From NCBI GenBank assembly GCA_905160935.1, contig CAJHZI010000481.1, positions 580,501 to 644,500 on the forward strand: a stretch of DNA of 64,000 bases, written 5' to 3'. A model generated the notes under the pieces. It made no database searches, had not been told where the DNA came from, and saw nothing but the letters and a program-made list of their open reading frames with translations. The DNA is from Enchytraeus crypticus. Its lineage: Eukaryota; Annelida; Clitellata; Enchytraeida; Enchytraeidae. A program made the position numbers and the translations under genes. Positions 1 to 11,600 of this stretch are shown piece by piece; position 1 is the first letter of the stretch; each line of letters starts with the position of its first letter.

Positions 1-436
1 GAAAACCACCTCAGAGATCATATACTTCAAGCTATTGTGCTTTTGATGCAGTTAACTTAAAGGGTTGATGAAGTACTGTTTAGGACTGACAAAATACTGC
101 ATTTAGAAAGTGACACTACACCGTAACAATATATATTGAATTCTCTCAGAAAATAATTACAAGACATTAATAATGTTCTTAAAAGTGAAATAAGAAATTC
201 TAAAAGTGGTATTAATGTACAAATCCGTTACTGTGTTCATTTGGTAAATCGTCATACATTACAATATATCTTGAATCTTTCTCTTAGAGATCAACTGCAA
301 CAAGACAGTAGTTATTTTCTTACTACTGGAAAAATAAATTAGTAAATTCGTAAAATTATAAATGTTAAAGTGGTATTAATGTACAATTCAATTACTGGGT
401 TTATTTGGCAAATCTTCATATACATGTAGAAAGGAA
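1..436. repeat. Intron-side sequence with a diverged ~150-base tandem duplication
   Basis: No coding sequence is visible. Two blocks are duplicated: about 205-258 resembles 367-420 (both contain AAAGTGGTATTAATGTACAA), and about 126-176 resembles 262-312. This is an old direct duplication of roughly 150 bases. It lies just beyond the donor of the exon at 442-937, so it would be inside intron 1 of that gene. Confidence 0.55.
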
Positions 437-441
437 CTAAC

Positions 442-937
442 CAGGGTCTGCTGCACAACTTTTGGAAAGCCTCTGTATGACTTTCTGCCACCTAGTTGCC
501 TCCTCTGCGTTTCTCTTTAAAGTGTTGTACTTATTAAACAAGAGTATCATTACTTTACGAGACCTGGATGCCTGCTTATTGCCAGCTCGGATACTATGAG
601 GATAGCTGCAGACTGTCAGGCAGATGGCAGAGCCGCATGAATCTCTAGCCTGAGTCAACTCTGACGTCAGAATGGGTTGACAACGGCAACCAATGACGTC
701 ATCAAAGTAGATTACAGTGTCCGCACCGCTTGATTTCATCATAAAGTTATTGTTGCTATTAGCAACGTTGTCGTTTGAATTAGCAATGCTGTTACATGCT
801 CTGTTGTCATTGACAACGTTTTCACTGCAGTAACTGGCGATGAAGGTTCTGGTAATTATTACACGACAGTTCGTTTCACTGTTTGTATCGAGTGAAAGTG
901 TTCCTTCCAATAAAATCTCTTCCTCTGAAGCGCTCAT
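442..937 (-). CDS. First coding exon of a probable sphingosine kinase (N-terminal region, partial gene)
   Basis: Sphingosine kinases phosphorylate sphingosine to sphingosine-1-phosphate; forms with a long N-terminus carry a PH-like region before the catalytic domain. This exon starts with ATG at 937 and encodes 165 residues plus one base, ending at a GT donor (440-441) in phase 1. Seen motifs are FDDVIGCRC (residues 78-86), a C-L-T-V-C-S-Y-P strand (106-113), and an N-A-E-E-A-T-R-W helix (143-150). That order (D/E-V-x-G-C, Tyr-Pro strand, then N-x-x-E-A-x-R-W helix) matches what I know of the region preceding the catalytic domain in SPHK2-like and insect enzymes. An Asn/Ser/Asp-rich linker (49-71) splits the first part. 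The catalytic exons would lie left of base 1, so activity cannot be judged. Ceramide kinase is the main alternative. The family call is by eye. Confidence 0.62.
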
Positions 938-2050
938 TGTGAGATTTTATACAAATTCTTCAATTTTGACAACTGACAGTATTATGTATGAATTCAATTC
1001 AAATTTAACAACACGAAAACTGTAAAGATCACAAAATAGTTACTTACAACTGAGATTTGTATTTCAATATTTCGTATATTATGTAGATAAGCTAATTCAG
1101 TTAAATCTTGTGAACTAATTACTTACTTTTTATCTGACTCAGGAATTAAATCCTACTTGAAAGTTGTATGCCTTAATGTTTATCTTAAGTCGCAAATGAA
1201 TGGTATTTTATTTATTTTGAATTTTTGTTGTTTCCAGTAGTGTAACAGGCAAAAGGCAAAAGCCAAATAGCAAGAAATCTATCTATTAACTTAAACGGGT
1301 TGTAGGCCTAATTGATTCATGAATAAATTAAAGTAGAAATATCGAAAACAACAGAATGATTTTAAATAAACTATCAAATATACTGAATTTAACATTTATA
1401 TATACATGTAACTTAAATCTAATTCATTGCAAACAAACATTGAAAACATTACAAAATTTTAAACACAGGTCTTAATATTTCTAAAGACCTACTTCTGTCT
1501 CAAGAAAATGTATTTTATGTTATACGTATAGTTTTAGTCGCTTTTAAGAATTTATACGGTTACGTCTTTTAGAGTTAAGCCTATGCAACAATGCAACCAA
1601 TCTTAATAGTACACGTCAAAGTTGCATTGTACACGTATAAATATGTAAATAATCTTACGTAACCTCAGATATAAGATATATTTGTATCACTCTTATGGAA
1701 TGTTCCTGAACTTGCTAATCTGAACTAATCTTACTAATCTCTACTTACTAATCTTGTGTTCTGTTCATTTGCTTATCTTATATAGACATTACATAGAGAT
1801 GATTTCATCTGTATATAATATATTATGGCAACAAAGCACTGTACTAGCTAACAAGCACAATCCACTACTGCGTATCAGCATCACAGCAGACCTTTATAAC
1901 GGTGCAGGTGCACTAACCGATATAATATTATACAGTCCAGGTACGATATATCGGTACAGCAGTGGCTGTGTGACTGTTATATAAACATCAATACAGACCA
2001 GGTAAATCAAAGCAAAACTAAGTCGTCAAGAAGTCCGCTGTAGCTTCCAT
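938..2050. other. Intergenic / 5' flank, no gene seen
   Basis: AT-rich sequence upstream of the minus-strand sphingosine-kinase-like exon. The promoter and any 5' UTR exon of that gene would be here, but I see no convincing TATA box or initiator. One copy of the palindrome TAGGCCTA lies at 1303-1310. Short open frames here have no protein-like features. Confidence 0.5.
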
Positions 2051-2175
2051 TGTCCTATGATCTTTGGACTGATGATTTTCTGGTTTTTGGAATTTTCACG
2101 GTTTCTGGACTTTTTTGCTCACCTTGGATTTGTCTCAATGGTGCTCGGTGTTGTCATTGATGATAGTAGCCTCTT
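2050..2175 (+). mobile_element. Solo 3' tail of a CR1/L2-like LINE
   Basis: This segment matches the 3' untranslated tail of the LINE next to it (about 3530-3660): both run through 'ttggactga', a 'ttttggaatttgcac/tcacggttt' block, 'gtctcaat(a/g)gtgctcg' and 'gtcattgatga'. It is therefore a 5'-truncated copy lying directly upstream of a second, longer copy, giving a tail-then-body arrangement. Confidence 0.6.
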
Positions 2176-2179
2176 CAGA

Positions 2180-3660
2180 GGCTTTCTACTCCTCTCTCTT
2201 ACAATGATCTATTTAATAAGCATCAAGCTGCTTGTACTAAGCATCGTTCAACTGAAACGGTGCTTCTATTTGTGTGCAATTCTATTGTTAATGCCATGTG
2301 CACACAACGCTTAACTGGATTATGTATGCTTGATCTTTCGGCCGCTTTTGATACCATTGATCACAATATTCTTCTGGAACATCTTTCTTCCTGGTTTGGT
2401 ATTCGTGGAATTGTTCTTGATTGGTTTTTCTCCTATCTGACGGATCGTTCTTTTAGTGTGAAAGTGATGGAGTACATCTCTTCGCCTTCTCACTTAAAGT
2501 ATGGTGTGCCTCAAGGCTCCGTTCTTGATCCTATCCTCTTTAACCTCTATACAACACCCCTAAGCACTCTAATCTCTTCTCATTCTCTTCATCATGAACT
2601 ATATGCTGATGGCACTCAAATGTACACTTGTTTCACACCTAACTCCTATTCTAATGCCGAAACCCTCCTGCAACAAAGTTTTCAGTCTATAGTCTATCCT
2701 CTTGGACGTATGCTAATTTCTTGGCACTTAATCCATCTAAGACTGAATTCTTGTTGGTCGGGACACCTCAACAGCTTCTGAAGCTGAATGGGAAAACTCT
2801 TTCGTTATCTTCGGGTATTAAAATATCACCTGTTTCTTCTGTGAGAAATCTCGGTGTTATCTTTGACAAACACCTAACCTTCCACGAACACATAACTAAA
2901 ACTTCACAAGCATGTTTCTTCCATATCCGTGATCTTCGTCGAATACGTCCATATTTGTCACGTGAGACAGCTGCTACAATTGGTGCTGCTCTTGTGCAAT
3001 CGAAGTTGGACTACTGCAATTCCCTGTTTTTAAATCTCCCTGGCTGTGGGATTGATCGGTTGCAGTTTGTTCAGTTGCTCTTTGCGCGAGCAATTTTTTG
3101 TAGTTCCAAGTACTCACATGTTACGCCTATTTTGAAGTCTTTGCACTGGCTAAAGATTAAAGAGCGTATCATTACAAAACAGCTTCGTTAACCTACAAGT
3201 CCATCACCATCATTGGACAAACTTGCATGTCTCACTTGATTAAAGTGATGCAGCCTGCTATTACTCGGTCTTCTAAGTTAATTACTCTTGTGAGACCTAG
3301 CTTACCTTCACGCTCTAAGCTATCTAATCGTTCTTTCCAGCATGCTGCACCTCAGATCTGGAATTCTCTTCCATCCAATCTTCGGAAATCTTCATTTGAA
3401 TCATATCAGCCTTTGCTTTCTTATGAGCAGTTCCATAAGCAGTTGAAGACCTATCTTTTCCATCTTTCTTTTCCCTCCAGTGTCCATGAGCAGCGACCTG
3501 CGCCTAAACCACCTTTTCTTTAACTCCCTTTACTTTGGACTGAATTTCTGGATTTTGGAATTTGCACCGTTTTTGGACCTTCTTTTTTTTGCTCGCCGGC
3601 TTGATTTTGTCTCAATAGTGCTCGATGTTATCATTGATGACTGTAGCACTCTAATTGTTG
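2180..3660 (+). pseudogene. 5'-truncated CR1/L2-like LINE reverse transcriptase, decayed
   Basis: The conceptual translation begins inside the reverse transcriptase palm (HQAACTKHRSTET, about 2222-2260) and shows LDLSAAFDTIDH (about 2328-2365), YGVPQGSVLDP (about 2500-2535) and the catalytic box as YADG instead of YADD (2602-2613). It continues through a thumb-like part (LGVIFDKHLTFHEH, about 2850-2890; SKLDYCNSLF, near 3000-3035) to a typical C-terminal AAPQIWNSLPS (about 3348-3380). Frameshifts are needed near 2700 and 3190. The second catalytic aspartate is lost, and there is no endonuclease domain, so the copy is dead. The 3' tail ends in (TTA)n. Related tails occur at 8008, 16385 and 61560. 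Confidence 0.88.
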
Positions 3661-3990
3661 TTATTATTATTATTGTTGTTGTTATAATTATTATTATTAC
3701 TATTATTCTTATTATATATTATTATTATTATTTTTATTATTTTTATTATTCCCCGTGTTGTGTCCGGGATGTTTACAGAATTGGCCATCCGTTTACTATT
3801 CTTTATTATTATTATTATTATTACCATTATTATTAATATTATTATTATAAAAGACTTCATTTAATTACAAGAAAGATGAAATATATTTAAAATAGTTCCT
3901 CTACGCACTGGGAGGCCGCATTCACCAATGTGCCACGAATGCATACGGCATTGAAACGCTAGAGTGCGATAGATAGGCGCTGCCATAGAA

Positions 3991-4037
<47 letters not shown>

Positions 4038-4416
4038 CGTTATTAATATTCCCCATGTAGTGTCCGGGATGTTAAAGAATTGACCATCCGCTGACTGCAC
4101 GTGTCGTAGAAGGCGACTAAAGTGCCAACTTCAGAAAGGGCATTCGGTTGGTGACCGCCTAGGCTCCAGAAATTGCTACAAATATTTAAACGAATGGAAA
4201 AGTCTCAAATAGGGGATTGACGGATGGATGATATGATGTAGGACAGAGGATTTGAGACAGTCTATTCGTATCATGACCCTAGTTACTGGGATTCAAGGGA
4301 AGATGATGATGATGATGAAGATGATGATGATGAAGATGATGATGATGATGAAGATGATGATGACGAAGATGATGATGATGATAATGATGATGAAGATGAT
4401 GATGATGATGATGATG

Positions 4417-4455
<39 letters not shown>

Positions 4456-4500
4456 TTATTACCACGGGTGTAAAGAACCCGAGGGGGCCGAGGTTTGTTA
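3655..4500. repeat. (TTA)n and (GAT)n microsatellites around a dispersed repeat
   Basis: (TTA)n tracts lie at about 3655-3750, 3800-3850, 3990-4038 and 4418-4456, and (GAT/GAA)n at 4302-4418. Between them, about 3880-3975 ('cctctacg.actgggaggccgcattc') recurs at about 55765-55870 and, reversed, at about 25905-25990. About 4045-4230 ('gtgtccgggatgtt...actgcacgtgtcgtagaaggcgac') recurs, diverged, at about 39545-39700. 'ccacgggtgtaaagaaccc' (about 4459) recurs near 26230 and 55950. These look like parts of non-autonomous mobile elements that insert into or generate TTA repeats. Apparent open frames of poly-Ile, poly-Met and poly-Asn are translations of the repeat. Confidence 0.75.
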
Positions 4501-4786
4501 TTGTTATTATTCAACTGAAGCCCAAACTCCTGGCCTTTTTCGATGATAACCTGAATATCATTAGCAATCATTGCTTAGCTTGTAGGATGAAAATATATTA
4601 TGGAAACTGGTATTCAAACATTGAAGGTGATAGTAAGTATTCGTCAGAAAAGTCGTCAAGAATTCTTTCCATAAATGAAGACAACAGAAAATTTTCCGGT
4701 CCATGCAAATTGCTTTATCATAACAATATTGTGCAAGTTTTGATTTAGCTAGTTATGATATTGTAAACACTGTTCTACGCAGTTAT

Positions 4787-4846
4787 CGGCCTATCGTAGG
4801 CCTATGACAGGCCTATCGTAGGCCTATCGTAGGCCTATCGTAGGCC
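4787..4846. repeat. 11-base tandem repeat containing TAGGCCTA
   Basis: About five units of TAGGCCTATCG follow one another. The core TAGGCCTA is a perfect 8-base palindrome that also occurs singly at five other places in the window. Confidence 0.8.
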
Positions 4847-4984
4847 GCATTTGGCAGCCAGGGTTGACAAGGTTACCGCGTGACATACTGTAGAATGTGT
4901 TTTCAGGTGGAGATGCATCGTACTACGTTATTTATCAGTGGTCCACTTTCTAAAACTAGTTCCTATGAAGCAGTAGACCTTATG

Positions 4985-5090
4985 TTAAAGATGTCAGTGT
5001 ATCCCAAGGCATATATTTCGAACTCCCGTGGGTTCGATTCCCGGATGAGCTGCGCCTTGAGTAAAGTCCACGACAGTCATGTCCGTAGGT
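4985..5090 (+). repeat. Degenerate tRNA-derived SINE fragment
   Basis: Contains a good RNA polymerase III B box (GGTTCGATTCC, about 5031-5041) after a weak head region, followed by sequence with no tRNA 3' stem. It is not a functional tRNA because the arms do not pair. It abuts a long (AT)n tract. Confidence 0.4.
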
Positions 5091-5102
5091 AAATATTTGA
5101 TT

Positions 5103-5104
<2 letters not shown>

Positions 5105-5180
<76 letters not shown>
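5105..5180. repeat. (AT)n microsatellite
   Basis: An almost perfect run of alternating T and A of about 75 bases. Confidence 0.95.
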
Positions 5181-5185
<5 letters not shown>

Positions 5186-5789
5186 AGATAAATGTTTAAT
5201 TAACAAAAAGTAAAAAACTAAAACTCTCTAAAAGATATTAGATTACAATGGTGTCACTGGTGTGGCTGAGATTAAAATGATAATTATTGTAAACCATGAT
5301 AGATTGATTCGATCACTGTTATTCACACTAGTGTCTAAACTGGAATGAGGGGACTAAGGGATCTAAACCAGATCTGTGGAAGAAAAGAATATCTAAATAA
5401 TTAAGAGATGAAAATAATCTATGATCCTTGAATATCAATATGAGGTATGAAACAAACTATCAGTCGTACTGAAGCTCGATCTAAACATGATTTTTTAGCT
5501 CGTTATTTTCTTATTCTTAATTTCGTTAATATACTTTAGGGAGAGTGAATAAAAAACCAATAAAGGGATAAAATGTCTACACTTTAGTGAATAATGGGTA
5601 ACGGTTTAAGCATAAAGCATCACAAGTGTTAACTGTTGTCATGGATAGCAGAATAAACACTAGGTATATGCATATAGCAGGTGGTTGAGAAATTTCTGAT
5701 TTGGAGGACAAATGGAAATAAATGTTTTAAATGGAAGAAAGTTCTATCCGTAGTGCCATACGTTTGTTTTGGTACACGTAGAAAACAAT
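5181..5789. other. 5' flank of ACBD3
   Basis: No coding sequence and no clear TATA box. The ACBD3 start codon sits in AATATGGCGGAC, which resembles the TISU / YY1-type element in which a very short 5' UTR places transcription and translation starts close together. If so, the promoter is within a few tens of bases of 5790. Confidence 0.35.
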
Positions 5790-7456
5790 ATGGCGGACAC
5801 TCAAAACAACAGTTCTCAACAAATTAATTCACAAAATATGTCAGGGGCCACAAGTAAGGCAGGCGTGACCCCCGAGACGACCCTATCGAACGGTCTCTCG
5901 TCAGGGGCCCACGGGCACACGAATGGCAACGAAGATGTGTATGAAAAATGGGGTTTTCATGTTGACGAGCTGTATAAAATCGCCTTGACATTTTTTAAAG
6001 GTATTTTGCCGGTTCCTAAATATTCATGTTATTTGATAAATTAGACATGTTAAATATATTAAAATATATAAACAGTAATTAATTATTATATATGCACTAT
6101 CAAAATAATGTACGTAGATAATAAATCGCTATATTTTATTTCTATTAAATAGTAGTATAATAATTGTATTATTACGAAATTACAATGTTTATAATTTAAA
6201 ATTATTTTAGAGAAAGAAGGAAGTCGAGCACTACACACAACATATAAGGAAAAACTGAGCCTTGTGGTGCTCACAAAGCAAGTTGCCTTTGGATCATACC
6301 GACAAGAACTGATGCCAGATGTGGGATTTTTCGATGTCGTGGGCAATGATAGGAAGTAAGTGCCATTCTATAGACATAGCGAGTGTAATCCATAACAAAA
6401 TGTTGTAGGTTTTGTGTAATTATTTGGATGATTTTCTTTCATTCCCACTGCATTATCCTTTTTGCAATTTGTTGTTTTTTAAGCATTATTTAACCATATA
6501 ACATACAGAAGGACCACTAATGTATTAAGTTAAGGTAATACCTGTTATCTTTGGATTCTCATGATCAACTAGATGCTTTCGAGCAGTCCTAGTAATACTT
6601 AAATATCATCCTAAGGTAGGAAATTAAAGGTTAGTAGAGCTAGAAGTAATAGATCACGGTTTTGTATTGTAAGCAAATTTTGTACGCTCTGATGTTTAGT
6701 ATCTTGAAATATATATATAATAATTTGTACCAATTTTGTTTTGCTTAGATTAGCCTGGCAGAAGTTAGGCGATATGTCGAAGGAAGACGCCATGTTGGAA
6801 TTTGTAACAAGTTTAAACAAACTCTGTCCATTATTCTCTGCGCACGTTGAAGCTCACAGGGCTGAGAAAGAAGAACAGGAAAGAAAAAAGTAAATAAATT
6901 TAGTTGTTTTAGTCTCTTCTTTTATTTGGTTGAGTTCACTGCATGACTAACATTTTGCATTAATTTTTAGATTAATTGCCATTATTTGACAATTAAGTGT
7001 TTGGCCAGTTTTAATTAGTATATGAAATGATCCAGTTATTTGATTGTAATAAATTTTTATTAATTTGAAACTAAACGTAATTTTACGTATCACGATGTTG
7101 TAAATAGTGATATTGTAAATTTTTTTCAGTTCTTAATTTTCAGAATCATGACCACATGTCTAATTGCTTATTGTGCTTGCACTTAGGAGAGAGGAAGAGT
7201 TGGAGAAGGAGAGAGAGGCTTTGGAGAGATCACATCTGAATGATGTCACTCAACAACAAGATCTTGATAAACACAGACAACTGTCACAAGAGTGAGTATA
7301 TTATAACAACAAAGGCTTAACGTCCTTTTCCTCAGACAAGGATGATGTCAGGGGCGTCTATGCTATAGATGTTTTATACGTTACAGTATCATAAGCATAG
7401 GCAACTCTCGTAAGAGTATATGCTGTAGATATTACAATACAATATAATGAAGATTT

Positions 7457-7493
<37 letters not shown>

Positions 7494-8170
7494 TTTATTC
7501 ACCAAACAAGTGGCAGTATTACAAGAAAGGAATATAAGACATCATAAAATACAAACTGAATAATGACAATTAATGACAGATTTTTCACTGGAGGGCAATG
7601 TCAGAAACTTTTCTAGTTGAATATACAACTGCAAGCATGTTTATTTTATCAGAACATAATTATACTTGTAATCACATTGGGTTACCCCTTGTTAGGTTGT
7701 GAGAAATTCTGCGAAGAAATTCAATTGAAGAATGAGTGAGAATCATTTTGTGGAGTGTATAACGAATGATATGTGCAGTTGAGACTTATCCGTATCATTC
7801 TAGGAGGAGGCAACGGTCATATAATTAAATTTTTACATTTGAAACAGAAATTTAGCTAAAACTGAACATCGTTGTATATCTTTAAATAAATGTTTGCTGT
7901 AGAATGTTGATACGGAATGCTTTAAATCAGCAGACATACGTTCAGTTTCGTCAGTATGCTGAACAGCAATGTCCGGGTGATCCAGCTCAGGTACGTTAGA
8001 TATTAATATTTCTGGATTTTGGAATTTGCACTGTTTTTGGACCTTCTTTGTGCTTGCCGGCTTGATTTTGTCTCAATAGTGCTTGATGTCATTGATGACT
8101 GTAGCACTCTAATTGTTGTTATATAATGTTATCATTAACTAGTGTTATAATTAACTACCATAGTTTGATA

Positions 8171-8220
<50 letters not shown>

Positions 8221-8637
8221 GTTTTGATAGATGTATTAATAAAGTATTTGAAGTACAGTTCATTATAGACTTGGATATAAAAATTTCAATTCTGCAAAAA
8301 AATTGCGATATTTTGCAGAGATAGGTGAATATGTGTACCGGGCAAATATTCAACTTGGTTATTTGGCTAAGTTAAAATTATGATAGTTTTATAACTGTTT
8401 ATAAGAGGCATTTCTTTGTTGACGGATTTCTAATGATTTGGCTTCATAATTTGTACAATTTAGTTTAGAGATGCCAGTGCAATTGACACAATTAGAAAAA
8501 AACAGCTGCATTGATTGTTTGATCGATTAATTGATTGATTAGTTTTATATATATAAAGAATATCTATATCGAACTGCTTCAAGAGCCACATTGATTGATT
8601 GTTTGATTGATCACAGTTTTATATATATATATGTATG

Positions 8638-8672
<35 letters not shown>

Positions 8673-11600
8673 CGGTATAAAGAATATCTTTATCAAGCCA
8701 CATTGATTGATTGATTGATTGATTTATAGCAAGAATCTCTGATAAGACAGCTTCAGGAACAACATTTCGTTCAATACATGCAACAAGTGTACCAGCAACA
8801 GCAGCTGATGCAGCAGCAGTACCTGCAGCAGCAGCCAAGCATTCCTTCAAGCAATGGCAATTCACCGGCCAAGCTGTCTCAGCAGCTGAACTCTGCTGGG
8901 CCTACAGTGCCTGGCCATGCAGCAGCTGCTGGTGAGTCAGCCTGTCGAAATGATTTAGTATTAGAATTAGTTTTTAGGTTTTAAATTTAAATATTTTAAT
9001 TTTAAATGATTAAATTTTAATTTTTAAATTTAAATTGTTAAATTTAAGTTTTTAAGTGATTTATTATTGAAATGATTTAGTACTTGACCTTTACTCGTCT
9101 AACTCTTTTAGTACTTACTGATATCTATATAGTCAAGTGTTTTATTTTTCTGATATGAAGTTATCTCGTAATTATGTCATTTATTGTCTTTAATCTCTTC
9201 ATCATATATCAGTTGTCTAACCAAGCTCTTATTTTCTCTATATGGAATAAAGTAGGAGAATTGCTGATGATACGAAAGCAATCTAACGTTAGCTAAAACT
9301 ATGAGACTACTGTTTGTGTTTCATTGTTGAGGCGCCTGTATGGGATTGTGGATTTGTAAGAGTGGGTTTGATTCAAATGATTCACATGTGTGGGTATGAT
9401 TCACGTGAGTGAGCTTGCTTCACATGTGTGGGCATGATTCACATATGTGGGCATGATTCACATGAGTGGGCATGATTCACATGAATGGGCATGATTCACA
9501 TGAGTGGGCATGATTCACGTGAGTGAGCATGATTCAAAATGTGTGGGCATGATTCAAATGTGTGGGCATGATTCACATGTGTGGGCATGATTCACATGTG
9601 TGGGAATGATTCAAATGTGTGGGCATGATTCACATGTGTGGGCATGATTCACATGAGTGGGTACGATTCACAAGAGTGGTCATGATTCACATGAGTGAGC
9701 TTGATTCACATGTGTGGGCATGATTCACATATGTGGGCATGATTCACATGAGTGGGCATGATTCAAATGAGTGGGCATGATTCACAGGAGTGGGCATGAT
9801 TCACACGAGTGAGCATGATTCAAAATGTGTGGGCATGATTCACGTGTGTGAGCATGATTCAAATGTGTGGGTATGATTCAAATGTGTGGGCATGATTCAC
9901 ATGTGTGGGAATGATTCACATGTGTGGGAATGATTCAAATGTGTGGGCATGATTCACATGAGTGGGCATGATTCACATGTGTGGGCATGATTCACATGAG
10001 TTCGCATGATTCACATTGGTTTAGATTCATATATTGTCTATTCAACAGCTGCATCTAAAACCGCAACAGTTGTGTCCACAGCTGGAGCAGCTGTGTCCAT
10101 GTTTACATCAGCTGTGGGCAACAGCTTAGCTGCTGCTGCTGTCACTACTCGCTCTGTGAACATTGCGCCTGTGTCGGGCAGCGTGGGGTCGCTAGGGCCG
10201 GGGCCGTGGCGAAAAGAAGAGAGGAGGGAGGGGAGGGAGGAGAGGAGCTCAGGGGGGGAGGAGGAGAGAACACTGGGGGACGGGCAGCCCGAGGACGAGG
10301 CTGATGCTGGTGTGTGAGCTGTCATAGTATCATATCGTATCATATCATATCATAACATCATGTCATGTCATATCATATCATATGAAGCTGGTGTTTGTAC
10401 CTCTAAATGTTGTCTGTCATAGTGTCATATTGTATCATATAGTATCATATCATATCTTATCATATATGAGGCTGATGCTGGTGTTTTAGCCTGTAAATGT
10501 TGTCTGTCATATTATCATATCATATCATATCATATCACATGAGGCTGATGCTGGTGTGTAAATCGCTAGATGCTGTCCGTTATAGTATCACATCATGTGA
10601 AGCTGATATGTAAAATACTAAATGTTATCTATCGTGATATCAGATCATGTGAGTTTTTTGCTGACATGTAAACATCTGAATGTTGTCTCTTATGGTGTCT
10701 GATCCTATCTTATAGGGTTTTCCTTTGCATTGTCTGATCAGTGTGTTTGATGACTACTCCGTGCAGTTGTTTATGATAATTGTGATTTGCTCTGTACAGC
10801 TGACTTGCCGCCGATAGCTGCTGCGTCGATGTGGACAAGAAAGGATTTGAGAGAGTTCAAAGAGTCTCTTGTCAAAGATCCTGACTCCATGATCAAAGTA
10901 GGATCCGGAGAACTCGTAACGGTACGTCGTCAGCATTGATTAGACTGAGCGGTAGAGCAGTTACTGGCTAAGTTGATGATTTAGAGTTTAGTTTATGGCC
11001 TTGCCCTGTTCTGGTTGGAATTATATGATAATAATAATAATAATAAAGGTTTAACGTCCGTTTCCTCATCCAGGGATGATGTCAGGGACGTCGTAGTTGA
11101 TGATGAATAAGTGAGACATTAAAGATTTTCAGAGCGCCTTCGTTTGACTGAATCTACCAGCCAATATCTGTTAAGATTTAGTCTCTAGATTTAACCAGCC
11201 TTACACCATTTATTTGATGTTTGTTTTATTTTAAGTTTTTCATTTAAATTTGTTGTGATTGAAATTGTTATGGTTATGTTTTCTTATACTCGATGCTAAA
11301 TCAGGCAGTCCATATAATTGAAATTAAATATTAATAAATACTATTTTTTGTAATTATATTGCTCTCATTCTGTAAATCTCCATCATCAGAAAATCTTTGT
11401 ATTTATTAACTACTAAATAAAATTCGAGGAAATGTGAGGACTTATTGCATGATTGATAGATTGATAGGTTCAGGTACCTACACATAAGGATGAATTAGTT
11501 ATTGATTGATTGATTGATTGATGATAGGTTCGGGTGACCACACACGAGGATGATTGATTGATTGATTGATTGATGATAGGTTCGGGTGCCCACACACGAG

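Noticed and set aside
2180..3660. Possibility that the reverse transcriptase belongs to an active element
   Set aside because: The catalytic box reads YADG, two frameshifts are present and the endonuclease part is missing.
9360..10020. The 19-base array considered as a CRISPR array
   Set aside because: Units are contiguous with no unique spacers, and it lies in an intron of an animal gene.
10038..10343. 101-codon minus-strand frame over ACBD3 exon 7
   Set aside because: Antisense of a low-complexity coding exon; no independent evidence.
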